Below are positions 7,346 through 14,625 of a stretch of DNA of 64,000 nt, piece after piece; the stretch's first letter is position 1; every line of letters starts with the position of its first letter. A model generated the notes under the pieces. It ran no database searches and had not been told where the DNA came from. It saw nothing but the letters and a program-made list of their open reading frames with translations. The stretch lies in contig URBZ01000001.1 of assembly GCA_900546225.1 (NCBI GenBank), positions 62,001 to 126,000 on the forward strand, read 5' to 3'. The position numbers and the translations under genes are program-made. This DNA is from an uncultured Rickettsiales bacterium (GTDB taxonomy: Bacteria; Pseudomonadota; Alphaproteobacteria; Rs-D84).

Positions 7346-7893
7346 TTATCTTATGGCTTTTTATTCTGTGTTGCATAATTGCATTAGCGAAATTCTTGTC
7401 TAAAAAAAAGAAACAATTAAATTGGACTAATGATAACTTCTCTGATTACGACGTCCTGAAATACTATTTGACCGACAACGCACATCTTTTATCACACGAT
7501 ACTGAAAAAAACACTTCGGAATTTATTATTTCTGGCTACATAAAATATTTCTGTATGCTACACATATCACATATACAGAACACCTATCCACCTGCCCAAC
7601 TGGCCGCCGACATGCTGGGCGGAATGACTTTTAGTGCAGATTTGGTTGTCCGAAAAGTAATAGATGACTTTAAAACAGTCGGCAAACATCCAACACTAGG
7701 AGATTTGTATAGCGATGCTTTTATAATGCTTGGTCATTTTGGAAAAGTAGATTATTCAGAGATTCCCCAACTGGCACCAATGCACAGAAATAAATATATA
7801 TTAAATGAATTATGTGATAAAAATCTATTACTGCAATATGCAAAAACCATGCAAAACATTTTACAAACACACAAAAAACAAAAGGAAAACTGA
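7342..7893 (+). CDS. Membrane-anchored protein of unknown function
   Basis: 183 residues: an N-terminal membrane anchor (about residues 2-20) followed by KKKK, then a mainly helical soluble domain predicted to face the cytoplasm. AAAGGAC lies just before the ATG. It overlaps the upstream gene by 4 bp and the downstream gene by 1 bp (TGATG), which marks a tightly coupled operon. Nothing in it matches a family I know. Confidence 0.65.
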   Translation: MIILWLFILCCIIALAKFLSKKKKQLNWTNDNFSDYDVLKYYLTDNAHLLSHDTEKNTSEFIISGYIKYFCMLHISHIQNTYPPAQLAADMLGGMTFSADLVVRKVIDDFKTVGKHPTLGDLYSDAFIMLGHFGKVDYSEIPQLAPMHRNKYILNELCDKNLLLQYAKTMQNILQTHKKQKEN

Positions 7894-8774
7894 TGTCAAG
7901 TTTTGATCCTAAAAATAATGCAATTAGTATATCTGAAAACGATAAGGTGTACACACTGAAAGATGATGTTCCAATAATAAAAGTGAATAGCATTAGGGAA
8001 GAAAAAGAATATATTGCGCGTCAACATCCAGAATTTGAAATGCTGTTACAAGAACTCATACATGTAAATCACAAAGGAAAAATTATTCCAGTTGATGTGC
8101 TGACCGTAGGAACAAATGACGGAGAAAAAAAATATTTTTTTGATATCAGCTCGTTATTTGCCGCGTATGATGCTTTGGCAAATGCACTTTCTTCAAATAT
8201 GAATATGCCAAAACCCGCCCCGCCCCCCTCTCCAACAGCAGATATAAATTCATACAAAGCAGAAATAGAAAAATACACAAATACTTTATATGGGCAAGAA
8301 CTAGAAAAGATGGAGAAAATAATCTATAGACACAAATGGGTACTGCCAAATGAAGAGATACCAGATGATTTTTTTTGGGAACAATTTTTTAAGAATGAAC
8401 GCGCTATTGCACTAATCATGCTATCACATAAATACATGTTAAAATCATGGAAAGACGCCGACAAAATTCCGCAACAAGAAATATATCAAATGATAAAGAA
8501 GCAAATTCACAACATGAAGTCATCTCCGCGCGTTTATGAGTCCCCGTCAGCCGCGGCCCGTTTGGACGGTACGATAACAGGCATAAGAATGCAACTAGGC
8601 GACCTGCCGGCAGTCAAAGGTTCCGCACGTTTTGGTGGTTTTATCTTATTAGCAGTTCTAACAATTTTGACTATAGCACTGTTTACTATCGCTCCTGTAC
8701 TTGGGATTATTGGTACAATTTGTTTAATATATTTAATTTACATGTTTTGGCCGAAAACAAACAATTTTATTTAA
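7893..8774 (+). CDS. C-terminally membrane-anchored protein of unknown function
   Basis: 293 residues. The N-terminal 100 or so residues are soluble, followed by a proline-rich linker (about 105-113), a helical region rich in Glu/Lys (about 120-215) and two adjacent membrane helices at the C-terminus (about 248-288), ending in a short WPKTN tail. The topology suggests a cytoplasmic domain tethered to the inner membrane. Start and stop overlap with the preceding gene (TGATG). Together with the two previous genes it could form a membrane complex. No enzymatic motif was seen. Confidence 0.65.
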   Translation: MSSFDPKNNAISISENDKVYTLKDDVPIIKVNSIREEKEYIARQHPEFEMLLQELIHVNHKGKIIPVDVLTVGTNDGEKKYFFDISSLFAAYDALANALSSNMNMPKPAPPPSPTADINSYKAEIEKYTNTLYGQELEKMEKIIYRHKWVLPNEEIPDDFFWEQFFKNERAIALIMLSHKYMLKSWKDADKIPQQEIYQMIKKQIHNMKSSPRVYESPSAAARLDGTITGIRMQLGDLPAVKGSARFGGFILLAVLTILTIALFTIAPVLGIIGTICLIYLIYMFWPKTNNFI

Positions 8775-8790
8775 TAACAAAGGATAAAAA

Positions 8791-9084
8791 ATGAAAAAAC
8801 TACTTATCGCAACTGCAACTGCTATGTCTTTGTCTGCTTGCGTTTATACACCATACATAAATCAAATAGATTTACAAAATACAGATTTTGAACAACTATC
8901 ACATCAAAGATACGGTCAGGCCTGCGACACTGGAATTTTATTTTTTATTCCATTGGAAACTGAACGAAGTATCGCCAAGGCCGCATTTAATGCGGGCATA
9001 CGTAAAGTATCATATGTAGAAACAGAATACTTTAATGCGTGGCCATTGGTTTGGAGTAATTGTATCTTGGTATACGGCGAGTAA
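8791..9084 (+). CDS. TRL-like lipoprotein
   Basis: A 97-residue lipoprotein: the signal ends at the lipobox LSAC (Cys17). The mature part resembles the TRL-like family, with YGQACDTGILFFIP, then a helix-strand unit containing AKAAFNAGIRKVSYVETEY. TRL-like proteins are small exported proteins of unclear role. AAAGGA precedes the ATG. It closes the five-gene operon and is followed by a strong terminator. Confidence 0.75.
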   Translation: MKKLLIATATAMSLSACVYTPYINQIDLQNTDFEQLSHQRYGQACDTGILFFIPLETERSIAKAAFNAGIRKVSYVETEYFNAWPLVWSNCILVYGE

Positions 9085-9114
9085 AAAAACACCGCCCGAA
9101 TGGGCGGCGTTTTA
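9085..9114 (+). terminator. Bidirectional terminator
   Basis: CCGCCC/GGGCGG stem with an A-run on the left and TTTTAT on the right. It can end the lipoprotein operon and the convergent DUF308 gene. Confidence 0.8.
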
Positions 9115-9126
9115 TCCGTTGATTTG

Positions 9127-9771
9127 TTAACTCAGTACATTGCGTTTCAGTTTCAGCAATTCGATATACATGTATATATCTGATGCTGCATACAGCAACA
9201 ACGTTATGGCCAGATAATACACAATCGCGATTGGTGCCGCCAATGGCCAGAACAACAATGCCACCGCCAGCGCGACCAGCGCAACTGCGATAATCAGGTC
9301 AATTACCCAATGACCAAAACGGGCGCGCGCCATATTGATGGCGAACACCAGCGCACGCAGTGCCTTGAACAAAAACAGCACCACGAAAATCAATGTCAGT
9401 CCGATAATTGAACCCGTTGGGTACACACAGAACACAACACCCAACGCAATATTTACCAGACCAAATATCACGTCGATCCAGCCACCGCCGATATTACGCG
9501 ATACAATAAACCCCGAAATCGTGCGGTACAACCCAAACAGTATCAAACCGATACCAATAACGAATGTCAACACGTTCAAAATTGCAACAGGATTGATAAA
9601 CATCCAAATTGCCGCAATACCAAACAACAACCCTTCGCATACCAATAATGGCGCGGATTTATTATACATACGTTCAACCGCGGCCGCGATTGGATCAGAT
9701 TCTGTGCGACGAGTGCGCACATTCCGCACGCGCTTTGGCGCAGATTTTTTAACCGGTTCTTTCTTTGGCAT
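9127..9771 (-). CDS. DUF308/HdeD-like membrane protein
   Basis: 214 residues with a basic Lys/Arg-rich N-terminal tail (about residues 1-35), a predicted helical segment and then six membrane helices in three hairpins, the DUF308 layout shared with HdeD acid-resistance proteins. Glycine-rich turns such as GGGWIDVIFGLVNIALGV repeat between the helix pairs. The start at 9771 has AGGGAG 8 nt upstream. Function in alphaproteobacteria is not known. Confidence 0.82.
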   Translation of the reverse strand: MPKKEPVKKSAPKRVRNVRTRRTESDPIAAAVERMYNKSAPLLVCEGLLFGIAAIWMFINPVAILNVLTFVIGIGLILFGLYRTISGFIVSRNIGGGWIDVIFGLVNIALGVVFCVYPTGSIIGLTLIFVVLFLFKALRALVFAINMARARFGHWVIDLIIAVALVALAVALLFWPLAAPIAIVYYLAITLLLYAASDIYMYIELLKLKRNVLS

Positions 9772-9882
9772 AATGCAACTCCCTTTCCTGTTGATGTGGC
9801 TATTGTAGTACTTTTGTTTTCGATTTTCAAGCAAATCACGTCAAAAGCCATGGGCACTTTTTCATAAATGCATATCTGCCAA

Positions 9883-9912
9883 CAAAAAACGCGCCGGTGT
9901 GGCGCGTTTTTA
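9883..9912 (-). terminator. Terminator of ssb
   Basis: ACGCGCC/GGCGCGT stem with A6 on the left and T5 on the right, just after the ssb stop on the minus strand. Confidence 0.85.
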
Positions 9913-9926
9913 TTAAATCTTTACCC

Positions 9927-10382
9927 TTAGAATGGGATTTCATCATCCAACGGTGTTGTCTGGATTTCTTCGCGCGCGGCGGCGGCCGGTGCGGACGTAT
10001 CACCACCCACGTTCTGGGAATCCAAACTCTTGGCCCCCGACAGAATAACCATCTGTCCTGCAAATGGATTCAAAACCACTTCGGTTGTGAACACATCTGC
10101 ACCCTGTTGATTCTGCCATTTGCGGGTACGCAAAGAACCCTCCAAATACAGTTTTGTACCCTTTTGCAACATGCGTTCTGCAACCTCTACCAAATTTGGG
10201 TTAAAGATTACAACGCGATGCCATTCGGTTTGTTCCTTTTGTTCACCAGTTGCACGGTCACGCCATCTGTCAGATGTCGCCAACGAGAAACTGACAACCT
10301 TTTGCCCGCTCTGCATTGTGCGCACCTGTGGTTCTTGACCAACATTACCAACCAATATCACTTTATTGATGCTGCCTGCCAT
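9927..10382 (-). CDS. ssb: Single-stranded DNA-binding protein
   Basis: SSB coats single-stranded DNA and recruits replication and repair enzymes. The 151-residue protein has the OB fold (residues 1-110, beginning with GSINKVILVGNVGQEP), a short flexible linker and the acidic C-terminal tip DDEIPF that binds partner proteins. ATG at 10382 is preferred over a GTG two codons upstream because AGGAA then lies 7-8 nt away. It is divergent from rho. Confidence 0.97.
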   Translation of the reverse strand: MAGSINKVILVGNVGQEPQVRTMQSGQKVVSFSLATSDRWRDRATGEQKEQTEWHRVVIFNPNLVEVAERMLQKGTKLYLEGSLRTRKWQNQQGADVFTTEVVLNPFAGQMVILSGAKSLDSQNVGGDTSAPAAAAREEIQTTPLDDEIPF

Positions 10383-10458
10383 ATTCACTTCCTTTGTTTT
10401 ACTTATATACTAAATGAGAGCAATTATGCGCCGAAAAAGCAAGTAAAAATAACATTTC

Positions 10459-10487
10459 TTGACTTTTTGCCCTAAAATGCGTATAAT
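10459..10487 (+). promoter_or_regulatory. Promoter of rho
   Basis: TTGACT (10459-10464) and TATAAT (10482-10487) with a 17-bp spacer, one of the best promoters in the window. The predicted leader is about 64 nt, contains no clear hairpin, and could hold autoregulatory rut-like C-rich sequence near 10540. Confidence 0.85.
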
Positions 10488-10557
10488 ATGTGGGTCAAAA
10501 GACAAATTGGGTCGCGGATTCCCGCATTCAGCCCACCCCCACAAAAGGATTTATTTT

Positions 10558-11826
10558 ATGCACGTAAATGAATTAAAGGCGAAATCGCCACAGCAACTGC
10601 TGAAAATGGCAGAAGATATGGGTATTGAAAATCCATCACAGTTAAATGTGCAACAACTGCGCTTTGCCGTGATGCGTGTTTTTGCCGCCGATAACAAGAT
10701 TACATTGATTGGTGACGGCGTTTTGGAACGTATGCAGGACGGTTTTGGTTTCTTGCGCGCACCCGAGAGCAACTATCTGGCCGGCCCAGATGACCTGTAT
10801 GTGTCACCAAATTTGATTAAAAAGTACGGCTTGAAAACCGGCGATTATATTGAGGGACAAATCCAAGCCCCCCAGAATGAATCAGAACGCTATTTTGCAT
10901 TGGAAACGATTGAACGCGTAAATGGTGACAATCCTGACAAATTGCGTCACCGTGTGTCGTTTGATGATATGACACCACTGTATCCTGATGAAATGTTACG
11001 TATGGAAGTGCCCGATGACAAGGACAAGGGTCGCAACCTGTCGGCACGCGTGATTGACCTGATTTCCCCAACTGGCAAGGGTCAACGCAGTTTGATTGTT
11101 GCGCCACCACGTACCGGTAAAACCGTTATGCTGCAAAACATTGCGCATTCCATCGCAACAAATTACCCAGATGTAAAACTGATTGTTTTGCTGATTGACG
11201 AACGTCCCGAAGAAGTTACCGACATGCAACGCAGCGTCAAGGGAGAGGTTATTTCGTCCACATTTGACGAACCCGCCGCACGTCACATTCAGGTTGCCGA
11301 AATGGTTATCGAAAAGGCCAAACGTTTGGTAGAGGCCGGACAAGACGTCGTAATCTTGCTGGATTCCATCACACGTTTGGGGCGCGCATATAATACCTGC
11401 GTTCCATCCAGTGGCAAGGTTTTGACCGGTGGTGTTGATGCATATGCACTGCAACGTCCAAAGCGTTTCTTTGGTGCCGCCCGTAATATCGAAGGTGGCG
11501 GTTCGCTGACCATCATTGCAACTGCGCTGGTCGATACCGGTTCAAAAATGGACGAAGTTATTTTCGAAGAGTTCAAGGGTACAGGCAACAGCGAAGTTAT
11601 CTTGGACAGAAAACTGTCCGACAAACGCGTGTATCCGGCAATCGACATCACGAAATCCGGCACACGCAAAGAAGACCTGTTGGTGGGCAAAGACACATTG
11701 TCAAAAATGTACGTCTTGCGCCGCATTATCAACCCAATGGGCACATTAGAGGCCATGGAGTTCTTGTTGGACAAATTACGTTTGACCAAAACGAACGAAG
11801 ATTTCTTTAATTCCATGAATCAGTAA
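10558..11826 (+). CDS. rho: Transcription termination factor Rho
   Basis: Rho is the hexameric RNA helicase that ends transcripts lacking intrinsic terminators. The 422-residue protein shows the N-terminal Rho_N helices, the RNA-binding cold-shock domain with DGFGFLR (residues 61-67), the Walker A APPRTGKT (182-189), the Walker B LLDSITRLGRAYN and the Q-loop/R-loop region that ends in FFNSMNQ. Length is normal for the family. ATG at 10558 has AAAAGGA about 10 nt upstream. Confidence 0.98.
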   Translation: MHVNELKAKSPQQLLKMAEDMGIENPSQLNVQQLRFAVMRVFAADNKITLIGDGVLERMQDGFGFLRAPESNYLAGPDDLYVSPNLIKKYGLKTGDYIEGQIQAPQNESERYFALETIERVNGDNPDKLRHRVSFDDMTPLYPDEMLRMEVPDDKDKGRNLSARVIDLISPTGKGQRSLIVAPPRTGKTVMLQNIAHSIATNYPDVKLIVLLIDERPEEVTDMQRSVKGEVISSTFDEPAARHIQVAEMVIEKAKRLVEAGQDVVILLDSITRLGRAYNTCVPSSGKVLTGGVDAYALQRPKRFFGAARNIEGGGSLTIIATALVDTGSKMDEVIFEEFKGTGNSEVILDRKLSDKRVYPAIDITKSGTRKEDLLVGKDTLSKMYVLRRIINPMGTLEAMEFLLDKLRLTKTNEDFFNSMNQ

Positions 11827-11830
11827 AAAA

Positions 11831-11854
11831 ACGGGGCATCGCCCCGTTTTTTTT
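11831..11854 (+). terminator. Terminator of rho
   Basis: ACGGGG/CCCCGT stem with loop CATC and a T8 tract directly after the rho stop. Confidence 0.9.
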
Positions 11855-11868
11855 GTAAAGGGAACATT

Positions 11869-12093
11869 ATGAAAATATATTTGATGGCGGCATTGTCCGC
11901 TTTTATTTTATTCGCATTTTGCGCGGGCGTGCGCGTTGGCGTTTTGCAATGCCAGCGCAGCGCGGCGCGCCAACATGCAACAGCCCAACAAACAATCATT
12001 CAACAACAGGTTACCACACATGCAGAAACTATGCATACTGGCATGCGCGATATTCGTCGCGTCTTGTGCGAAAAATACACCATTGCCGAATAA
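11869..12093 (+). CDS. Small inner-membrane protein, i-spanin-like (Rz-like)
   Basis: 74 residues: an N-terminal membrane helix (about residues 3-24) followed by a Gln/Thr/Ala-rich periplasmic segment with helical character and two Cys. AAAGGGA precedes the ATG at 11869. A lipoprotein frame starts inside it in another frame (12020) and runs past its end. This nested arrangement of a membrane-anchored protein with a small lipoprotein is how phage Rz/Rz1 spanins are encoded. No other phage gene is nearby. The call rests on architecture, not on similarity. Confidence 0.5.
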   Translation: MKIYLMAALSAFILFAFCAGVRVGVLQCQRSAARQHATAQQTIIQQQVTTHAETMHTGMRDIRRVLCEKYTIAE

Positions 12094-12205
12094 CACTTGT
12101 GCGCCATGCATACCGATATATGGGCGTGCAAACGATTGGGGCCAAATCAGTGACGATTTGGCCCGCAATATTTATCAACATAATTTGATGTGTGAACGGC
12201 TCTAA
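12020..12205 (+). CDS. Small lipoprotein nested in the preceding gene, o-spanin-like (Rz1-like)
   Basis: 61 residues: a signal peptide ending at the lipobox VASC (Cys17), a proline-containing segment with a CxxC, and a C-terminal stretch DDLARNIYQHNLMC. Its first 74 bp overlap the upstream gene in a different reading frame. Small size, lipid anchor, prolines and the embedded start fit an Rz1-like outer-membrane spanin. The stop overlaps the convergent arginase stop. Alternative: an unrelated small lipoprotein. Confidence 0.5.
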   Translation: MQKLCILACAIFVASCAKNTPLPNNTCAPCIPIYGRANDWGQISDDLARNIYQHNLMCERL

Positions 12206-13044
12206 TCCGCCAACGCAATACCAACCAATTCGCGAACGATATCTGCACTCTGCACATCACCATCGCGTGGGGCATATTCCACAAATTCAAAACTGTGCGC
12301 ATCGGGTGCGAATGCATGCGTCAACTGGCGCGCCGCTGACAATGAAATACCATTTGGCTCTGGGACAAGTACCGACGCGAACGTATTCGGGTCAATCGCA
12401 TCAAAATCAAACGATACTACATACGGGCGGTCATCAATCTGGCGGAAAATTTCGCCAACCACACGATCAATCTTTTCCGGCGTGTCCAAATCCAACGGCG
12501 TGCGCATAAAGATATTATTTTGGTGCACAAAATCTATTTCTGCGGGCTCGTACGAACGAGACGCCAAATAGAACACATTTTCTGGGCGCAGTGCCGGCAC
12601 ACGTGCCTGTAACCCCAACCAGCGTTCGTCCCCATCGCCCGCCAATGCGCGGACATTCGCGCCGTGTGGTGCGCCCGACGCCTGTGTGCGCGACGATTCC
12701 GGCGTATGCGCGTCCAAATGCGCGTCAATATAAATCAGGCACAAATCGTCCGGTATCAATTTGTCCGCCAATGCGGCAAAGTGTCCAAAGTTCACCGAAT
12801 GGTCACCCCCAATCATCACGTGTGGCGCGTCGGGCGTTGCCGCATAAATTTTTTTCTGAATCAACAGATTTTCACCAAAGCGGTCACGCGCCCACAAATC
12901 CGCATCATATGGATCGGCCGTAACCATTGTCCATTTTGCATCGGGGTACATTTTCTGCACCGCGGCGGGGGCCAACGCCGGCCCGTCCAAGACAACTTTC
13001 GCGGTCGCGCCGCGGCCATATTCTATACCAAACAAAGATTTCAT
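12202..13044 (-). CDS. Ureohydrolase (arginase/agmatinase family)
   Basis: Manganese enzymes of this family hydrolyse guanidino compounds such as arginine, agmatine or formiminoglutamate. The 280-residue protein has all the metal-binding motifs: GGDHS (79-83), DAHLDAH (107-113) and SFDFDAIDP (211-219), plus a late EFVEYAP. Substrate choice cannot be read from the sequence. ATG at 13044 overlaps the stop of the upstream gene (ATGA), so it is translationally coupled to that exported protein, an odd pairing. Confidence 0.9.
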   Translation of the reverse strand: MKSLFGIEYGRGATAKVVLDGPALAPAAVQKMYPDAKWTMVTADPYDADLWARDRFGENLLIQKKIYAATPDAPHVMIGGDHSVNFGHFAALADKLIPDDLCLIYIDAHLDAHTPESSRTQASGAPHGANVRALAGDGDERWLGLQARVPALRPENVFYLASRSYEPAEIDFVHQNNIFMRTPLDLDTPEKIDRVVGEIFRQIDDRPYVVSFDFDAIDPNTFASVLVPEPNGISLSAARQLTHAFAPDAHSFEFVEYAPRDGDVQSADIVRELVGIALAD

Positions 13045-14087
13045 TTATATGTTCCTATTATACTTTCTGCTGCATTTTTCAGTTTTTGTAACGACTTTTC
13101 ATAAGATGCACAATCACGTGCAATATCAGACCGATATATATCACGCAGATTTGCCGCCATGTAAAAACAGCCCTGCAAATGCTGCATGCAATAATCATGC
13201 CCCGTTACAAATGCGTTTTGACCACGGGCACGGCTTTCCAAACTGGCCCAATCAATATTCAATGCATTGTCCAAATTAGTCCACGAATTTTCGCCACGGT
13301 ATTTGCCGACAACACTCATCCAATACTCGTTCATCTCGGCCTCTGTCCACCGATTCGTGCCACGCATGGTCAAGATTTGCTTTATCAAACTGTCGATTTC
13401 CGGCTGGTACTGCGCATCAATCTGGGACAACTTGGCACTGCAATAGCACCGATTGTATGCGGTATTTTCACGCACACAGTACCCATCCATGCATTCACTG
13501 TAATCCGCCAAGCATCGCGCCGCCGTAACGTTGGTATGACTGCCGCTGGTGGTGTTGGTGGCGGTATTTTGCGTATTTGATACCGCATCGTCACGCGTCA
13601 CCGTGCCATTGCCACGAACCGTACGCGCACGAACATTACGCCCAGACGCCACGCCAACCGAACTGCGCGCCGTTGTCGCACCCGATGTCACCCCGCTGCG
13701 CGATGCGCTGCGCGCGACAACACGACGTGAGGTTGATGTTCCTGATGTTGTTCCCGTTGTGGTGGCGGTATTGGCCGCGGCGGCAACAGTGCCGGTCTTG
13801 GTCGCGCTGCGCGCGGTGGTGGAACGCGAAACCACGCGACGCGTGGTGGTGGATGCGGCATTACCCGTCGGTATCGTACGCGTCAAAACATCAATCTGGT
13901 TCGTGCTTTGACTGGGGCTTGTCCCTGGGTTCAACCCCGTACGCATCGCGTTATTCATGTACGGATACATGTTGTTATATGTATTCGCGCTGACATAGTC
14001 CGACGCACGCGTGGCCGCGCCGGCCGTACCACCACACGCAACACACACTGCACACAAAATTGGTAAAAAACGCAATAACTTTGACAT
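13041..14087 (-). CDS. Exported Thr/Arg/Ser-rich protein with Cys-rich C-terminal domain
   Basis: 348 residues. A signal peptide (about 1-28) is followed by a low-complexity region rich in Thr, Arg, Ser and Ala (about 60-185), then a Cys-rich domain with the pattern CLADYSECMDGYC...RCYCSAKL, and a helical C-terminus with further Cys. The same Cys pattern opens the domain of the 971-residue protein at 59127, so the two are paralogues. No Shine-Dalgarno is seen; TTGCCC and TATATC lie upstream and put the transcript start within a few bases of the ATG. Function is unknown; a cell-surface role is inferred from export. Confidence 0.75.
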   Translation of the reverse strand: MSKLLRFLPILCAVCVACGGTAGAATRASDYVSANTYNNMYPYMNNAMRTGLNPGTSPSQSTNQIDVLTRTIPTGNAASTTTRRVVSRSTTARSATKTGTVAAAANTATTTGTTSGTSTSRRVVARSASRSGVTSGATTARSSVGVASGRNVRARTVRGNGTVTRDDAVSNTQNTATNTTSGSHTNVTAARCLADYSECMDGYCVRENTAYNRCYCSAKLSQIDAQYQPEIDSLIKQILTMRGTNRWTEAEMNEYWMSVVGKYRGENSWTNLDNALNIDWASLESRARGQNAFVTGHDYCMQHLQGCFYMAANLRDIYRSDIARDCASYEKSLQKLKNAAESIIGTYK

Positions 14088-14146
14088 TTGATATAATGAT
14101 ATAAGTTTTTCCCCCATGCGGGCAAGCATAAAATAAATTTTAATAT

Positions 14147-14174
14147 TTGCATTTGAAAAAAATACTGTTATAAT
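14147..14174 (+). promoter_or_regulatory. Promoter of tRNA-Pro
   Basis: TTGCAT (14147-14152) and TATAAT (14169-14174) with a 16-bp spacer; the -10 ends 11 bp before the mature tRNA. Confidence 0.65.
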
Positions 14175-14185
14175 CGTTGTCGTTT

Positions 14186-14262
14186 CGGGGTGTAGCTCAG
14201 TCTGGTAGAGTGCTTGCTTTGGGAGCAAGATGTCGAAGGTTCGAATCCTTTCGCCCCGACCA
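14186..14262 (+). tRNA. tRNA-Pro(TGG)
   Basis: 77 nt with encoded CCA. Acceptor CGGGGTG pairs through G-C and wobble with CGCCCCG; the anticodon loop CTTTGGGA gives TGG (CCA and other CCN codons); the T-arm has GGTTCGAATCC. Confidence 0.96.
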
Positions 14263-14270
14263 GCAATAAA

Positions 14271-14297
14271 AAACGGTGCTTTGCGCACCATTTTTTA
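14271..14297 (+). terminator. Terminator after tRNA-Pro
   Basis: CGGTGC/GCACC(A) stem followed by T6, nine bases after the tRNA. Confidence 0.85.
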
Positions 14298-14329
14298 TTG
14301 CTGTTTTGGGCGAATTTGGATTTGATACC

Positions 14330-14590
14330 TGAACATTACGCAGTAATGTTGGTTCGACTACGAGTCAGCAAGCCCTTGGCGAGCGCAGTCCGCTTTCAGC
14401 GGACGGGAACGAGTGCCCCGCAGGCACAGCGCATTTATGCGCCAGCCGAGGGAATCTTTCGCCTTCTTTTTTTTCGTTTTTTATTTTTTTCCGCGGGACG
14501 CGGATTCGAACTTGGTTCTCATCTTTCCCTCGTTGTGGCATACCACAACTGCGGGGCATTCGTGACGGTTTGGTCGCGCTGCGCGTACCC
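14330..14590. other. Hairpin-dense noncoding stretch
   Basis: No credible gene. At least six short perfect inverted repeats follow each other: CATTAC/GTAATG, GACT/AGTC, GTCCGC/GCGGAC, GTGCC/GGCAC, GCGCAT/ATGCGC and, after a T-rich break at 14463-14495, CCGCG/CGCGG and GTTGTGG/CCACAAC. Loops are 2-5 bases. Either a structured RNA or a cluster of small palindromic repeats. Confidence 0.6.
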
Positions 14591-14625
14591 GTAAAAAAAC
14601 ACCCCGCGGTGCGGGGTGTTTTTTT
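14591..14625 (-). terminator. Terminator of the autotransporter gene
   Basis: ACACCCCGC/GCGGGGTGT stem with A7 on the left and T9 on the right, immediately after the minus-strand stop. Confidence 0.9.

Noticed and set aside
11869..12205. A prophage remnant around the spanin-like pair
   Set aside because: Neither neighbour is a phage gene, and no integrase, terminase, capsid, holin or endolysin is nearby.
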